Positions 1-9,152 of a stretch of 64,000 nucleotides of DNA are shown one piece after another (position 1 is the first letter of the stretch; each line of letters starts with the position of its first letter). The stretch is taken from assembly GCA_900470155.1 (NCBI GenBank), contig UBZT01000007.1, positions 186,001 through 250,000 of the forward strand. The letters run 5' to 3'. The position numbers and the translations under genes were made by a program. The notes under the pieces were generated by a model. It was given only the letters and a program-made list of their open reading frames with translations. It ran no database searches and was not told the origin of the DNA. This DNA is from Hyphomicrobiales bacterium (GTDB lineage Bacteria; Pseudomonadota; Alphaproteobacteria; Rhizobiales; Rhizobiaceae).

Positions 1-1483
1 ATTGCACGCCGAAGCGCTCCAGGTCGGCGACATGGCCGGATTTCTGCGCTTGCTCAAGCGTCCAGCGACCGCAGGTGACGATGACCGCCACATCCGGATG
101 CCTGATTTTTCCGGCGCAGAGTGTCGCCAGCCGGGCGATTTCCGTTGCGGAGAAATGCGGATTGCCAAGCGAGATGAGTTCCACCGGGCCGGCTTGGGCG
201 CCATTCAGGTCGCCCCAGGCCCGCAGCAGGTCGGCCTGACTGACCACGACGCGGCGAAGGGACATCGCCCTGAAGTCATCGGCATCGCGCGCTTCGGGTG
301 TTACCCCGGCGATATGGAACATCGGTGCGCCGGAGGTCGTCGCAAAGGCGGCGCCGAAAGCTTTCAGGTCATCATTGTCCGGGCCGAGATCTGTGATGCC
401 GTCAATGAGCGGAATGTCATCGGCGGCGAGCAGGCCGGTGAGATAGCCGATCAGCGGGTAGAAGCTGTCATCGACCTTCGACAGCGGCGGAAGGCTGATG
501 CGCAGTTTCGGTAGCCTCTCCGCATCGAGATGGCAGCCGGCTTTGGGCGCCCGGCCGGTCAGGGCGATGCAGATATCGAGATAGTCGGGATATTTCATCG
601 TGCGAGCACCGAGCACGCTGTTGGCATAGACCACGGCGTTGGATTCCGCCCAGACGATCTGTTCGTCGCGTTTCGGTGCCGTGTCGAGCAGATAGGGTGC
701 ACAGGTGAAGCTCGGTTGCGCCCCCATGTCGACATAGGCGTCGGCCAGTCGGCTGGCTGCCTCGCCAAAGCCGCTCTCTATGCCTTGGCTCCGCCAGCGT
801 CGCTGATCGACGGAGATTGCATTGAGCGTGGTCGGAACGGTGACCTTGCCGCCGAGGTCGCGCAACCGTTCGGCAAATGCGAGCCCGCCAGGCCCTGTAT
901 AGATGCAGCCGTCGATATGGGCCTGGGTAATATCGATGAGTTCGGTAGCACCTTCGATGGCCGCCATGCGCAGCACGATGCGCATGGCAACCTGAGCCGC
1001 TTCGCCGTGGCGCCCGTCAAGCAGTGCTCGATCCCTGTCCGACAGGGTAATCTGAGAGGCTGGCGCGTTGGACAGATCGGCTGCGGTATCAGAGACCTGG
1101 ACGAGGCTCATGTCGGCGAGCGCGTGGAAGGCTCCCGTGCCCAGACAGTGAACGGGGATCGACCGCCCGAACACTTCCTCGGCGACAACCACGCCAAGCG
1201 TGATGATGGCTTCGGGGCGCTCCAGCAGGATGGCCGAGGGGCCCTGGCCATTGAGAATCAGTTCGAGAATGACGCCGCTGCCGGAGCACGAACCGCGGCT
1301 GCCAGGAATCGCCAGGATGCGACCGGCGAGCGTCTCGCCACTGAGTGGATGATGCCGGTCGATCACTTCGCCGGTGGTCGGATCGACGCCGCCCCAGAAG
1401 CTGAGCGGCACATCGCTGTAGAGAACCTCGCCTTGGGCCTGGCCTGCAACAATGACCTGTCCTGCAATCAAGGGAAGGTTCAT
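1..1483 (-). CDS. Aconitase X family dehydratase, 3'-truncated by window edge
   Basis: The frame opens with ATG at 1483 and runs off the left edge, so 494 codons are visible and the C-terminus is missing. The protein joins a small swivelling domain (about residues 1-130, with GSRGSCSGSG at 61-70) to the large aconitase-X domain, which carries HIDGCIYTG (189-197), FTCAPYL (259-265) and a segment ending ANSVLGART near 295. This one-chain form is the AcnX type for which cis-3-hydroxy-L-proline dehydratase activity has been shown in other bacteria. Substrate here is inference, because no other hydroxyproline gene is visible. The start overlaps the stop of the DUF2891 gene as ATGA, so the two are probably translationally coupled. 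Confidence 0.85.
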   Translation of the reverse strand, partial: MNLPLIAGQVIVAGQAQGEVLYSDVPLSFWGGVDPTTGEVIDRHHPLSGETLAGRILAIPGSRGSCSGSGVILELILNGQGPSAILLERPEAIITLGVVVAEEVFGRSIPVHCLGTGAFHALADMSLVQVSDTAADLSNAPASQITLSDRDRALLDGRHGEAAQVAMRIVLRMAAIEGATELIDITQAHIDGCIYTGPGGLAFAERLRDLGGKVTVPTTLNAISVDQRRWRSQGIESGFGEAASRLADAYVDMGAQPSFTCAPYLLDTAPKRDEQIVWAESNAVVYANSVLGARTMKYPDYLDICIALTGRAPKAGCHLDAERLPKLRISLPPLSKVDDSFYPLIGYLTGLLAADDIPLIDGITDLGPDNDDLKAFGAAFATTSGAPMFHIAGVTPEARDADDFRAMSLRRVVVSQADLLRAWGDLNGAQAGPVELISLGNPHFSATEIARLATLCAGKIRHPDVAVIVTCGRWTLEQAQKSGHVADLERFGVQ

Positions 1484-2493
1484 GCCGGTGTCTCCGTCAA
1501 TGCCAGCATGACGTAGCTCGCCAGCCAGTGTTCACCCATGTAGTCACCCGCGACATGTGCGAGACCGGCAGAGAGATGCGTATCGGCCGCCGTCAGCAGC
1601 AGGGGACGGCGCGCATCATCGGCCGGCAGAAAACCCGCAAGCGAACGCCAGCACCAGGCACGGCTGATGTTCAGTCCGTCGAGATGGGCGATCTTGCCGT
1701 CCGAGCGGTCTGACACTCGCGCCGGCGAAAACAGGACAGCCGGTATCTGGTGATCAAGACCCGGCAGAAAACGATCGAACCAGTCGGCAAAGTCCTTGGC
1801 CGGCATCAGGCGCCGCATGCATTCAGCCTCGATCAGGGTCGAGGACAGGAAGTCGTCGCCGGAAGGTTCGCCCCAGGCAGGACAGTCCCGGTCGGTGGCA
1901 TACCAGCGCAGGGCCGTTTCCTGCAGCAGGTCAAACAGACGCGTGTCGGCAGTTGTCTCGGCATGGTCTGTCGCCAGCCGCAGCGCAAAAGCCGTGTTGA
2001 AATGTGTTCCCACCCGCACGGGATAGGTCGCGATCGGCAGGAAGTCGTTGAAGCGCTGGACAATGCGCCGCGTGAGCGGTGAAAGCGTGGCACTCCACAG
2101 TGCATTCTCATGCCCGTGCAATTCGGTCGAAAGCTTCAGCAGCCAGCCCCAGCCATAGGGGCGCTGATAGCCGCGCGCCGAGGGTCGATCGAAATAGGCG
2201 CATTCGCCGGCGACCTTGTCATCGGTGAGCATCGTGTCGAACAGGCGGCGGATGGCATCGGCATGGACCATGCGGGGATAGAGCCGCAACAGCCGCGCCA
2301 GCGTCCAGTAGCCATGCACGCAGGAATGCCAGTCATAACTGCCGTAAAAGATTGGATGCAGTTGCGACGGTACCTGCGCATCCTGCGGGCCGTCGAGCCC
2401 GTGCGAGATCTGGTTCGGATATTCGCGGCCGACATGGCCGAGGGCGATGGCGGCGAGGCTTTCGGCAAGCGTGATATCCAGTGTGATCGTCAC
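1480..2493 (-). CDS. DUF2891 family protein
   Basis: A 337-residue soluble protein without signal peptide or membrane segment. It is rich in Trp, His and Tyr and repeats short helical blocks typical of an alpha/alpha-toroid fold, for example SYDWHSCVHGYWTL near residue 52 and YGWGWLLKLSTELHG near 111. I recognise it as DUF2891, a family of unknown biochemical role. It starts 3 bp after the Rsm22-type gene and overlaps the next gene (aconitase X) by 4 bp, so the three probably form one transcript. The fold and the coupling to a dehydratase suggest a small-molecule or sugar enzyme, but that is only inference. Confidence 0.8.
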   Translation of the reverse strand: MTITLDITLAESLAAIALGHVGREYPNQISHGLDGPQDAQVPSQLHPIFYGSYDWHSCVHGYWTLARLLRLYPRMVHADAIRRLFDTMLTDDKVAGECAYFDRPSARGYQRPYGWGWLLKLSTELHGHENALWSATLSPLTRRIVQRFNDFLPIATYPVRVGTHFNTAFALRLATDHAETTADTRLFDLLQETALRWYATDRDCPAWGEPSGDDFLSSTLIEAECMRRLMPAKDFADWFDRFLPGLDHQIPAVLFSPARVSDRSDGKIAHLDGLNISRAWCWRSLAGFLPADDARRPLLLTAADTHLSAGLAHVAGDYMGEHWLASYVMLALTETPA

Positions 2494-2496
2494 GGT

Positions 2497-3468
2497 TCAA
2501 ATCTCCAGGTCGATGCGGTCGCCCCAATCGGCGCGGCGGACCTGCTTGAACGCGTCTCCGTCGCGCTTGCTGAGTGTGACCTCCCCCGCCGACCCGTCGG
2601 CGCGACAGAGTTTGACGCGGCCGACGCCACCCGACACACGCGGCGGCGACAGCACGCGCGCGCCTGACAAGGTCACGGGATTGCGCGATGCGGCGATGAA
2701 GATGAACTTTTCGTCCTCCCACGGCACCTCCGCGCCCTTCGCCAGCCGATGCACCCTTGAGCGGGCGACGCGCCGCGAAAAGTGGCACCAGTCCGGCACC
2801 GCGATCGGACAGTCTTGTTCATGCGAGCAGGGTGCAACCAGATGGGCGCCCGCAGCCTTCAGCGTCTCGCGAACGGTAAGGATACGCTGCCAGCCGGCTG
2901 TCGTTCCGGGTTCGATGATCACCAACATGCCGGTCGTCAGCGCCCAGAGCTTTGTCGTGACGGCAGAGATGGTTGCGGGCGGCAGTTCGTCCAGAACATA
3001 GGCGAGCGTCACGAGATCGGCGGGCGTAAGTGCTGGGATCTTTGCCGTGACGTCGCCGGCATGCCAGCGGGCGGGAACGGTTGCGTGCCTGGCCAGCGCA
3101 TCGCCGACGCTGCGGATCGCGGGGCTGGCCTCGACCATGTCGGCGGACTGCATCTGCGGCCATGCATCCTGCGCTGCCCAGAAGGCTGTGCCGGGACCGG
3201 AGCCGAGATCGATCTGGGTCCGCGGCTCGAAGTCGGGAGCGACGTCCTCGATCATCGACAGGGCCGCGCGCACCGCGGCATAGGTCGCCGGCATGCGCGT
3301 CGCCAGATAGGCCTTGGCCGCAAGCGCATCGTCGATATGAAACCGGCCATCGCGCACTTCGCGGCGATAACGATCGGACAAGAGGGCACTGGCCTTGGCC
3401 AGCCGTTCAAGCGGCTCCCCGGCCAGCATCTGGTCGACGGCGGCACGCAGAAGGAAGGGAAGTTCCAT
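2497..3468 (-). CDS. Rsm22/METTL17-type small-ribosomal-subunit methyltransferase-like protein
   Basis: A 323-residue class I SAM-dependent methyltransferase fold with glycine motif DLGSGPG (87-93) and an acidic second strand (MVEASP, 111-116). After the Rossmann core comes the family's cysteine cluster: C214, C220 and C228 in PCSHEQDCPIAVPDWCHF, and C288 in KLCRADG. Mitochondrial homologues (Rsm22, METTL17) act in small-subunit assembly, and the four cysteines are proposed Fe-S or metal ligands. Binding of small-subunit rRNA is therefore the likely role here, although a methylation target is not established for the family. It is the first gene of the tight run with DUF2891 and aconitase X. 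Confidence 0.85.
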   Translation of the reverse strand: MELPFLLRAAVDQMLAGEPLERLAKASALLSDRYRREVRDGRFHIDDALAAKAYLATRMPATYAAVRAALSMIEDVAPDFEPRTQIDLGSGPGTAFWAAQDAWPQMQSADMVEASPAIRSVGDALARHATVPARWHAGDVTAKIPALTPADLVTLAYVLDELPPATISAVTTKLWALTTGMLVIIEPGTTAGWQRILTVRETLKAAGAHLVAPCSHEQDCPIAVPDWCHFSRRVARSRVHRLAKGAEVPWEDEKFIFIAASRNPVTLSGARVLSPPRVSGGVGRVKLCRADGSAGEVTLSKRDGDAFKQVRRADWGDRIDLEI

Positions 3469-3475
3469 CAGAAAA

Positions 3476-3958
3476 TCAGCCTTGTGTAACCGCCCATTCC
3501 GGGCGCAGAAGCGATGCGTTGATCAGGTCGAAACGCGTGCCATCGGTACGTAATCCCGCTTCCCGCTCAATGCCCTCGATCTGGAAGCCATGGCGTGCAT
3601 AGAGACGCGCCGCAGGTTCGTTGCCACGCACATAGTGCAGCCACAGCCTGTGGGTTCGGGTTTGCTCGAAAACTGCATTGATCACCGGAGGTAGCAACGG
3701 GCTTCCGATGCCCCGAAACTGCTCGGCCACGATGAAGCGTCGCATACACAGATTTCCGTCCCGATTGCTCAGTCCCTGCAGGATGGCAAAGCCTTTGTCC
3801 TCAGCAACCAGATAGAGCCAGTTGGGATCGCCGATTTGCTCGCGATGCTCCTGTTCCTCGAAGCGACCTACCGTGCGTTCATAGCCAGGCAGCCGCTCGG
3901 TAGCCATGAGGAAGGCGATGTCCTCGACCGTCGCGCGGCGCACCGTGAGCGCCGTCAC
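3476..3958 (-). CDS. GNAT family N-acetyltransferase
   Basis: A 160-residue single-domain GNAT protein. The acetyl-CoA loop is seen as RRFIVAEQFRGIGSPLL at roughly residues 68-84, followed by the family's C-terminal pattern of Asn near a helix (RGNEPAARLYARHGF), typical of RimI-like acetyltransferases. The substrate cannot be read from sequence. It ends 7 bp before the Rsm22-type gene begins and starts 3 bp after RNase D ends, so it may be co-transcribed with rnd. Confidence 0.85.
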   Translation of the reverse strand: MTALTVRRATVEDIAFLMATERLPGYERTVGRFEEQEHREQIGDPNWLYLVAEDKGFAILQGLSNRDGNLCMRRFIVAEQFRGIGSPLLPPVINAVFEQTRTHRLWLHYVRGNEPAARLYARHGFQIEGIEREAGLRTDGTRFDLINASLLRPEWAVTQG

Positions 3959-3961
3959 CGC

Positions 3962-5107
3962 TCAGAATTCCACAGCTTCGACGCGCTTGTCGACGAAACG
4001 AAGACCGACGCCACCGGAAATCAGCTTCAATGCCAGGTCGCCGAACAGTTCGCGGCGCCAGCCCTGAAGCGCGGCTACCGGCGCATTTTCGCCTTCGGCG
4101 GCAATCCGTTCCAGATCTTCGCTATTGGCAATCACCTTGGACGCAACGCCATGTTTCTCAGACGTCAGGCGCAACAGGACCTTCAGCAGTTCCACGGCGG
4201 ATTGTGCGCCTTCCGGCGCATGGGTGTGGCGCTGGACATGCGGCATTTCGGATTTCGGCAGGGCGAGGGCTGCATTGACCTGTTCGACGATGACGGCACC
4301 AGCGGTGGAGCGCTCCCAGCCCTTCGGGATTGTCCGCAACCGGCCAAGCGCTTCCGTATCCTTCGGCTGCTGCTGGGCGATTTCATAGATCGCATCGTCT
4401 TTCAGGACACGCGACCGCGGGACGTTACGCGCGCGCGCCTCGCGTTCGCGCCAGGCGGTGACATATTGCATGACGGCCAGTTCCTGCGGCTTGCGCAGGC
4501 GCATCTTCAGACGCAGCCAGGCCTGGTCGGGATGCAGGTCGTAGGTATCGCGGGATTCGAGGATGGCCATTTCCTCGGTCAGCCATTCGGCCCGGCCTTC
4601 GCGCTCGAGATCGGCCTTGAGCTTGATATAGCAGTCGCGCAGATGGGTGACATCGGCCAGCGCATAGTCGAGCTGCTTTTCCGACAGCGGCCTGCGGCTC
4701 CAGTCGGTGAAGCGCGAGCTCTTGTCGATATGGACGTTCTTCACCTTCTGCACGAGCTGGTCATAGGAGACCGAATCGCCGAAGCCGCAGACCATCGCTG
4801 CCACCTGCGTGTCGAAGATCGGATGCGGGATCAGATTGCCGAGATGGAAGATGATTTCGATGTCTTGCCGGGCGGCATGGAAGACCTTGACCACGGCGGT
4901 ATTGGCCATCAGCTCGAAGAACGGCGCCAGATCCAGACCCTTGGCCATCGGATCAACGATCGCCTCGAAGTCCGGGCTCGCCATCTGGATCAGGCAGAGT
5001 TCAGGCCAGAAGGTCGTTTCGCGGAGGAATTCCGTGTCGATCGTGATGAAATCGGATTTGGCGAGTTGGCGGCAAGCCTCCTCAAGCGCGGCAGTGGTAT
5101 CGATCAT
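3962..5107 (-). CDS. rnd: Ribonuclease D
   Basis: A 381-residue 3'-5' exoribonuclease, close in length to E. coli RNase D (375). The DEDDy metal-binding residues are visible: DTEF near the N-terminus, AARQDIE near residue 80, and the Tyr/Asp motif LDYALADVTHL near 147. An HRDC-type helical region follows (LRLKMRLRKPQELAVMQY onward). The enzyme trims tRNA and other stable RNA 3' ends in the cytoplasm. ATG start at 5107. The GNAT gene follows after 3 bp. Confidence 0.95.
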   Translation of the reverse strand: MIDTTAALEEACRQLAKSDFITIDTEFLRETTFWPELCLIQMASPDFEAIVDPMAKGLDLAPFFELMANTAVVKVFHAARQDIEIIFHLGNLIPHPIFDTQVAAMVCGFGDSVSYDQLVQKVKNVHIDKSSRFTDWSRRPLSEKQLDYALADVTHLRDCYIKLKADLEREGRAEWLTEEMAILESRDTYDLHPDQAWLRLKMRLRKPQELAVMQYVTAWREREARARNVPRSRVLKDDAIYEIAQQQPKDTEALGRLRTIPKGWERSTAGAVIVEQVNAALALPKSEMPHVQRHTHAPEGAQSAVELLKVLLRLTSEKHGVASKVIANSEDLERIAAEGENAPVAALQGWRRELFGDLALKLISGGVGLRFVDKRVEAVEF

Positions 5108-5224
5108 TTCGTCTCGGTCATGGAAAAATACGGATCAACCTTACTTTCCCTTCTGGCCGGCGATGTCAATATGAACGGGTGCCAAACGCACATGCGACCC
5201 CGCTTTGCAGCCACTAATTCGCCA

Positions 5225-6124
5225 CTATTCGTCCGGGAGCGCGCCGCGCAGGACAGCGATGTTCTGCCGGTGGACCTCCTCATAGGGTGCGAAATAGATG
5301 GTGGCTCCGGATGAAATCTCCGGTTCGGCAAAGACGGCGAGGCTTTCTTCACCGAGATGCGGATCGTTTATGCGGGAAAGCAGACGCTCGAGATAGAGGC
5401 GGTTCGCTTCAATCAGCGAGGGCGGATAACCGCCGGCGGCAATGATCTCTTCTGCGCCGTGATTGGGCAGGATGCGCCGGATCGGCAGTTCGGCCATCCG
5501 TTTCAGGTCGTGGATATGCCGGTCGATATGCTCCGGCTCGGAAATATAGGTGACCGTGTCTTCCAGCGTGTCGCCCGCCAGCAGCACGCCCATCGCCGGG
5601 ATGAACAGCACGGTGCCGTCGGCGCTGTGGATATCGAATTGCAGCAGTTCAACGGTCCAGCTTCCGATGGTCAGGGTCAGTTGCCCATCGAAGCTTTCGG
5701 TCGGCATCACCACCGGCTTGATCGGCGGTGTCTTGTTTTCCAGAACCTCGCCCTTGGCCTTCAGCGTCTCGATCGTCAGGCTGTTGGCGAGGATCGGACA
5801 GTCGGCAAAGCCCCCGTTGCCCGCAACATGATCGGTGTGCCAGTGGCTCATCACCACCCGGATCGACGTGACGCCCAGTCTTTCGAGATGGCGGCGGATG
5901 GCGCGCGCATGATCGAGCGAGATATGGGTGTCGTAGACCAGTGCCTCATGGCCCGACACTAGGGCGAAGCTGGCGACGCCGAGACTATAGGCGCCGTCGT
6001 CGAGCCAGTTCGGTTCCGGAGAATGCAGCCGCTTTCCGGTGATGCGCCCGTCGTAATAGGCAAACAGACCCGGATAGGGCTGGTGGATGCGCATTGTCGC
6101 CGACATGTCCGTCGAAAAATCCAT
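5225..6124 (-). CDS. Metallo-beta-lactamase fold hydrolase
   Basis: A 299-residue protein of the MBL fold. The zinc signature HWHTDH lies at residues 94-99, with further ligands expected at the Asp in LLAGDTLED and the His in ILPNHGAEE. No signal peptide is seen, so it is probably cytoplasmic. It begins 4 bp after the stop of the multicopper oxidase gene, a spacing that implies one operon. Substrate is unknown; lactonases, glyoxalase II-like and persulfide dioxygenases all share this motif. Internal ATG codons at residues 7 and 11 are alternative starts. Confidence 0.85.
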   Translation of the reverse strand: MDFSTDMSATMRIHQPYPGLFAYYDGRITGKRLHSPEPNWLDDGAYSLGVASFALVSGHEALVYDTHISLDHARAIRRHLERLGVTSIRVVMSHWHTDHVAGNGGFADCPILANSLTIETLKAKGEVLENKTPPIKPVVMPTESFDGQLTLTIGSWTVELLQFDIHSADGTVLFIPAMGVLLAGDTLEDTVTYISEPEHIDRHIHDLKRMAELPIRRILPNHGAEEIIAAGGYPPSLIEANRLYLERLLSRINDPHLGEESLAVFAEPEISSGATIYFAPYEEVHRQNIAVLRGALPDE

Positions 6125-6128
6125 GACC

Positions 6129-7535
6129 TTAAACCACCCTCATATAGCCGGTCATCCCGGTCTTTTGATGTTCGATGATATGGCAGTGGAAGACCCAGTC
6201 GCCAAGGTTGTCGGCGACCAAAGCCAGTCGCACTTTTTCGTCCGGCAACATCAGATAGGTGTCGGAGACCAGCGGCTGTTGAATGATGCGCTTGTTCGAG
6301 GCGATGACCTTGAAATTCATCCCGTGCAGATGGATCGGATGCGCATGCGGCGTGACGTTCTCGACATTGAAGATGTAGCTCTTACCAAGTTTCAGCTCCG
6401 CGATCGGGTCCATCGGATCGGCGCTGTCGCCGGGCCATGGCTTCTTGTTGATCGCCCAGAAGGAATAGCCCAGCGTTCCGCAAATGTTGTCCCGGGCGGC
6501 GTTCTCGGCTGTCGCGCTGAGCAGAAGCGGGATTTCGGTGGCGCTGGCCATGTCGATCTCGATACCGGCATTGGCCGAAAGCGGACCAAGGTCGCCCAGG
6601 TTGCGCTTCAGCGACGGGCCGACGGAGCGCAGGCTCGCCACCACTTTCGGCGAGGACGGCCGGATGTCCGTCAACGTGGCAAGGCTACCTTCATGATCCG
6701 GCATGCGAACCGCCAGATCGAGCCGCTGTCCGGGCGAGATCACCACCATGTCGAGCGGTAGGTGTTCCGGTACCGGATGGCCGTCGATGGCGATGATGTC
6801 GGCTTCGGCGCCGTCAAGCTTGAGATTGAAGATGCGCGTCACGTCCGAGGCGACAATACGCAGGCGCACCAGCCCGCCCGCCGGCGCGTCATAGGTTGGC
6901 GCCAACTGCCAGTTGGCGGTGCGCACCGTGCCGAATGTGCCGGTCTTGGCCGCATCACGCGGCTTGAACTGGTCGATGAACTGGCTGTCACCACCCAGCC
7001 GCCAGTCCCGCAGGTTGAGCGCCACTTCGCCGTCGAACACCGGATCGTTCCTGTCCTCGACGATCAGCATGCCGGCAAGCCCCCGGCCCATCTGCGTCAA
7101 GGTATTGCAATGAGGATGGTACCAGAAGGTGCCTGCATCCGGTGGGCTGAAAGCATAGTCGAACCGGTCGCCCGGATAGACATACGGCTGGCTCAGGAAG
7201 GGCACGCCGTCCTGGTCGTTCGGCAGGCGGATGCCGTGCCAGTGCACGGTGGTCGGTTCATTGAGCATGTTGATCAGCGTGGCGGCGAATTTTTCACCGC
7301 GCTGGACCCGCAGGACCGGGGGTGCGGCATCGATTGATCGGCCGTCGCTGTAGCTCATCACCTTGCGGGTCAGTGCCTTGCCGTCCAGCATTGCTTCGAT
7401 ACCGCGGGCTTCGAGCCGGATCGGATCGGGTGCCGCAAGCGCCGCATTGATGCGCGGCAGAAATGCCATGCCGGCACCATAGGCGCCGGCGACAGCCGCG
7501 GATTTCAGCAGGGTGCGGCGCGAGGGACGAAACAC
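6129..7535 (-). CDS. Multicopper oxidase, Tat-exported
   Basis: A 468-residue three-domain multicopper oxidase. It begins with a twin-arginine signal (SRRTLLKSAAVAGAYGAG), so it is folded with copper in the cytoplasm and exported to the periplasm. All four copper-binding motifs are intact: HWH (98-100), WYHPHC (138-143), HPIHLH (399-404) and HCHIIEHQKTGM (450-461), the last giving the type 1 ligands Cys, His and Met. Family members oxidise Cu(I), phenols or metals with O2. No CopC/CopB-type copper genes adjoin it, so copper tolerance is only one option. An MFS gene lies upstream and the MBL-fold gene follows directly. Confidence 0.9.
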   Translation of the reverse strand: MFRPSRRTLLKSAAVAGAYGAGMAFLPRINAALAAPDPIRLEARGIEAMLDGKALTRKVMSYSDGRSIDAAPPVLRVQRGEKFAATLINMLNEPTTVHWHGIRLPNDQDGVPFLSQPYVYPGDRFDYAFSPPDAGTFWYHPHCNTLTQMGRGLAGMLIVEDRNDPVFDGEVALNLRDWRLGGDSQFIDQFKPRDAAKTGTFGTVRTANWQLAPTYDAPAGGLVRLRIVASDVTRIFNLKLDGAEADIIAIDGHPVPEHLPLDMVVISPGQRLDLAVRMPDHEGSLATLTDIRPSSPKVVASLRSVGPSLKRNLGDLGPLSANAGIEIDMASATEIPLLLSATAENAARDNICGTLGYSFWAINKKPWPGDSADPMDPIAELKLGKSYIFNVENVTPHAHPIHLHGMNFKVIASNKRIIQQPLVSDTYLMLPDEKVRLALVADNLGDWVFHCHIIEHQKTGMTGYMRVV

Positions 7536-7620
7536 GGGAGCCTCCGAGTGGTTTCCGCTGTTCTAAAGTTGAGGCGTGGTTTCAGCAATAGAGCAGACAC
7601 GACCATGCTGTCGCAGGTCG

Positions 7621-8856
7621 TCAGTCGTCTCTTTCGGACGGCGGCGCGGCAAGTTTGGTGAAATAGGTCGAGGTGCGCAACAGATTGCGAAAGCGCATGC
7701 GCCGCTGTTCCGTCGGAACGCCTTCGCGGGCGGTGATGCGGAAGAATGTATAGCCCATGAAGAAGGCCAGCACGACGATCATGTAGGTAAACAGCGCATG
7801 CGGTCCGAAGGCATCGATCAGGAAGGACGCAAACAAGGGACCGATGACGGCACCGACGGACCAGAAGAATAGGGTGCCGGCCGATACCAGCGCATGCTGC
7901 CCCGGTGCGGCATGGTCGTTGGCATGGGCGGAACACAGAGAATAGAGCGGCATGGCGAATGCGCCGAATGCAAAGATGCCGATGAAATTGAAAAGCTCGC
8001 TTTCGCCGGCGAAGAAGGCGAGGAAGATGCAGGCCGCGAGCGCCCCGAACGTGGCGATCAGCATCACGACGCGCCGGTCGAGCTTGTCGGAATAATGTCC
8101 GAGCGGATACTGCAACACGATGCCGGCAAAGATGCCGATGCTCATGAAGGTGGCAATGCCGGTGACCGACATGCCGATGCCGTCGGCATAGATCGGGCCG
8201 AGCGACCGGAAGCTGGAATTGGTCAGGCCGACGATGATGCAGCCGACGGTGGCCAGCGGCGAGACCGACCACAGCACCTTGATATCAAATTTCACGTCCT
8301 GCGGCGGGGCAGGGCTGGTGCGATCGGCAAACGAGATCGGCACCAGCGAGAGTGTCAGCGCCATCGAGATGATGGCAAAAAGGTCGAAGCCGCTCAGGCC
8401 AAAGACCGGAATCAGGTATTGCGCTGCCGTGACCGAGCCGAGGTCGACGAAACGGTAGATCGACAGCGTGCGTGCTCTTGTGGAATTGGTCACGCGCGCG
8501 TTCAGCCAGCTTTCGACGACGGCAAACAGCCCGGCAAAACAGATGCCCTGGATCAGGCGCATGGCAAACCAGGAGACCGGATCAATCACCATCACCATCA
8601 TGATCGATGCGGCGGATGCGATGGCGGCCAGCGCCGAGAAGGTGCGGATATGGCCGATCGAACGCATGATCTTGGTCACATAGATGCAGCCGATCACGAA
8701 ACCGATGAAATAACCGGTGCCGATCATGCCGATCACCGAAGGCGAAAACCCCTCTTCGAGTGCTCTCAGCGATATGAAGGTACCCTGCAGGCCATTGCCC
8801 CCGATCAGAATGCCAGCTGTGAGAAGAAGGGGGATGAGCGGACGGATGTCATACAT
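7621..8856 (-). CDS. MFS transporter (YcaD-like)
   Basis: A 411-residue integral membrane protein with about twelve hydrophobic segments. Loop motifs GTGYFIGFVIGC near residue 45 and the basic DKLDRR loop near 255 are typical of the major facilitator superfamily. Overall it resembles the YcaD group of proteobacterial transporters, for which no substrate is settled. An 85-bp gap separates it from the multicopper oxidase gene downstream on the same strand. It is divergent from aspS across a 296-bp region. Confidence 0.85.
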   Translation of the reverse strand: MYDIRPLIPLLLTAGILIGGNGLQGTFISLRALEEGFSPSVIGMIGTGYFIGFVIGCIYVTKIMRSIGHIRTFSALAAIASAASIMMVMVIDPVSWFAMRLIQGICFAGLFAVVESWLNARVTNSTRARTLSIYRFVDLGSVTAAQYLIPVFGLSGFDLFAIISMALTLSLVPISFADRTSPAPPQDVKFDIKVLWSVSPLATVGCIIVGLTNSSFRSLGPIYADGIGMSVTGIATFMSIGIFAGIVLQYPLGHYSDKLDRRVVMLIATFGALAACIFLAFFAGESELFNFIGIFAFGAFAMPLYSLCSAHANDHAAPGQHALVSAGTLFFWSVGAVIGPLFASFLIDAFGPHALFTYMIVVLAFFMGYTFFRITAREGVPTEQRRMRFRNLLRTSTYFTKLAAPPSERDD

Positions 8857-9152
8857 GAACTGGTTTTTTCTGCGCGAGCGGTGGGGGAATCAGACGGTCT
8901 ATCCCGGATCAATTGGCCGACAATAAGTCGCCTGCGCCTCGGACAACAGCAAAAGCATTGAATGGGCACATCAACGAAACCGATGGGAAGGCGCCGAGCC
9001 GTTGAGCCGGTTGGCGCCAAAGGGCACCACGGCATTTTGCCTTCAGCCTTGACAAATCAGGCGCACCATGCGCTTTTCCGCCCGATTTTCTATCGGCCGC
9101 GTGCTGCTCAAAGAAGCGCCTTTTTGGCCGTCATACATCGGGAAACCTGACC
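8857..9152. promoter_or_regulatory. Divergent intergenic region between MFS gene and aspS
   Basis: About 300 bp without a convincing gene. A TTGACA at 9049-9054 is a possible -35 for aspS, but no good -10 lies at 17 bp spacing, so the aspS promoter is only tentative. No riboswitch or T-box-like structure was recognised. Confidence 0.4.
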
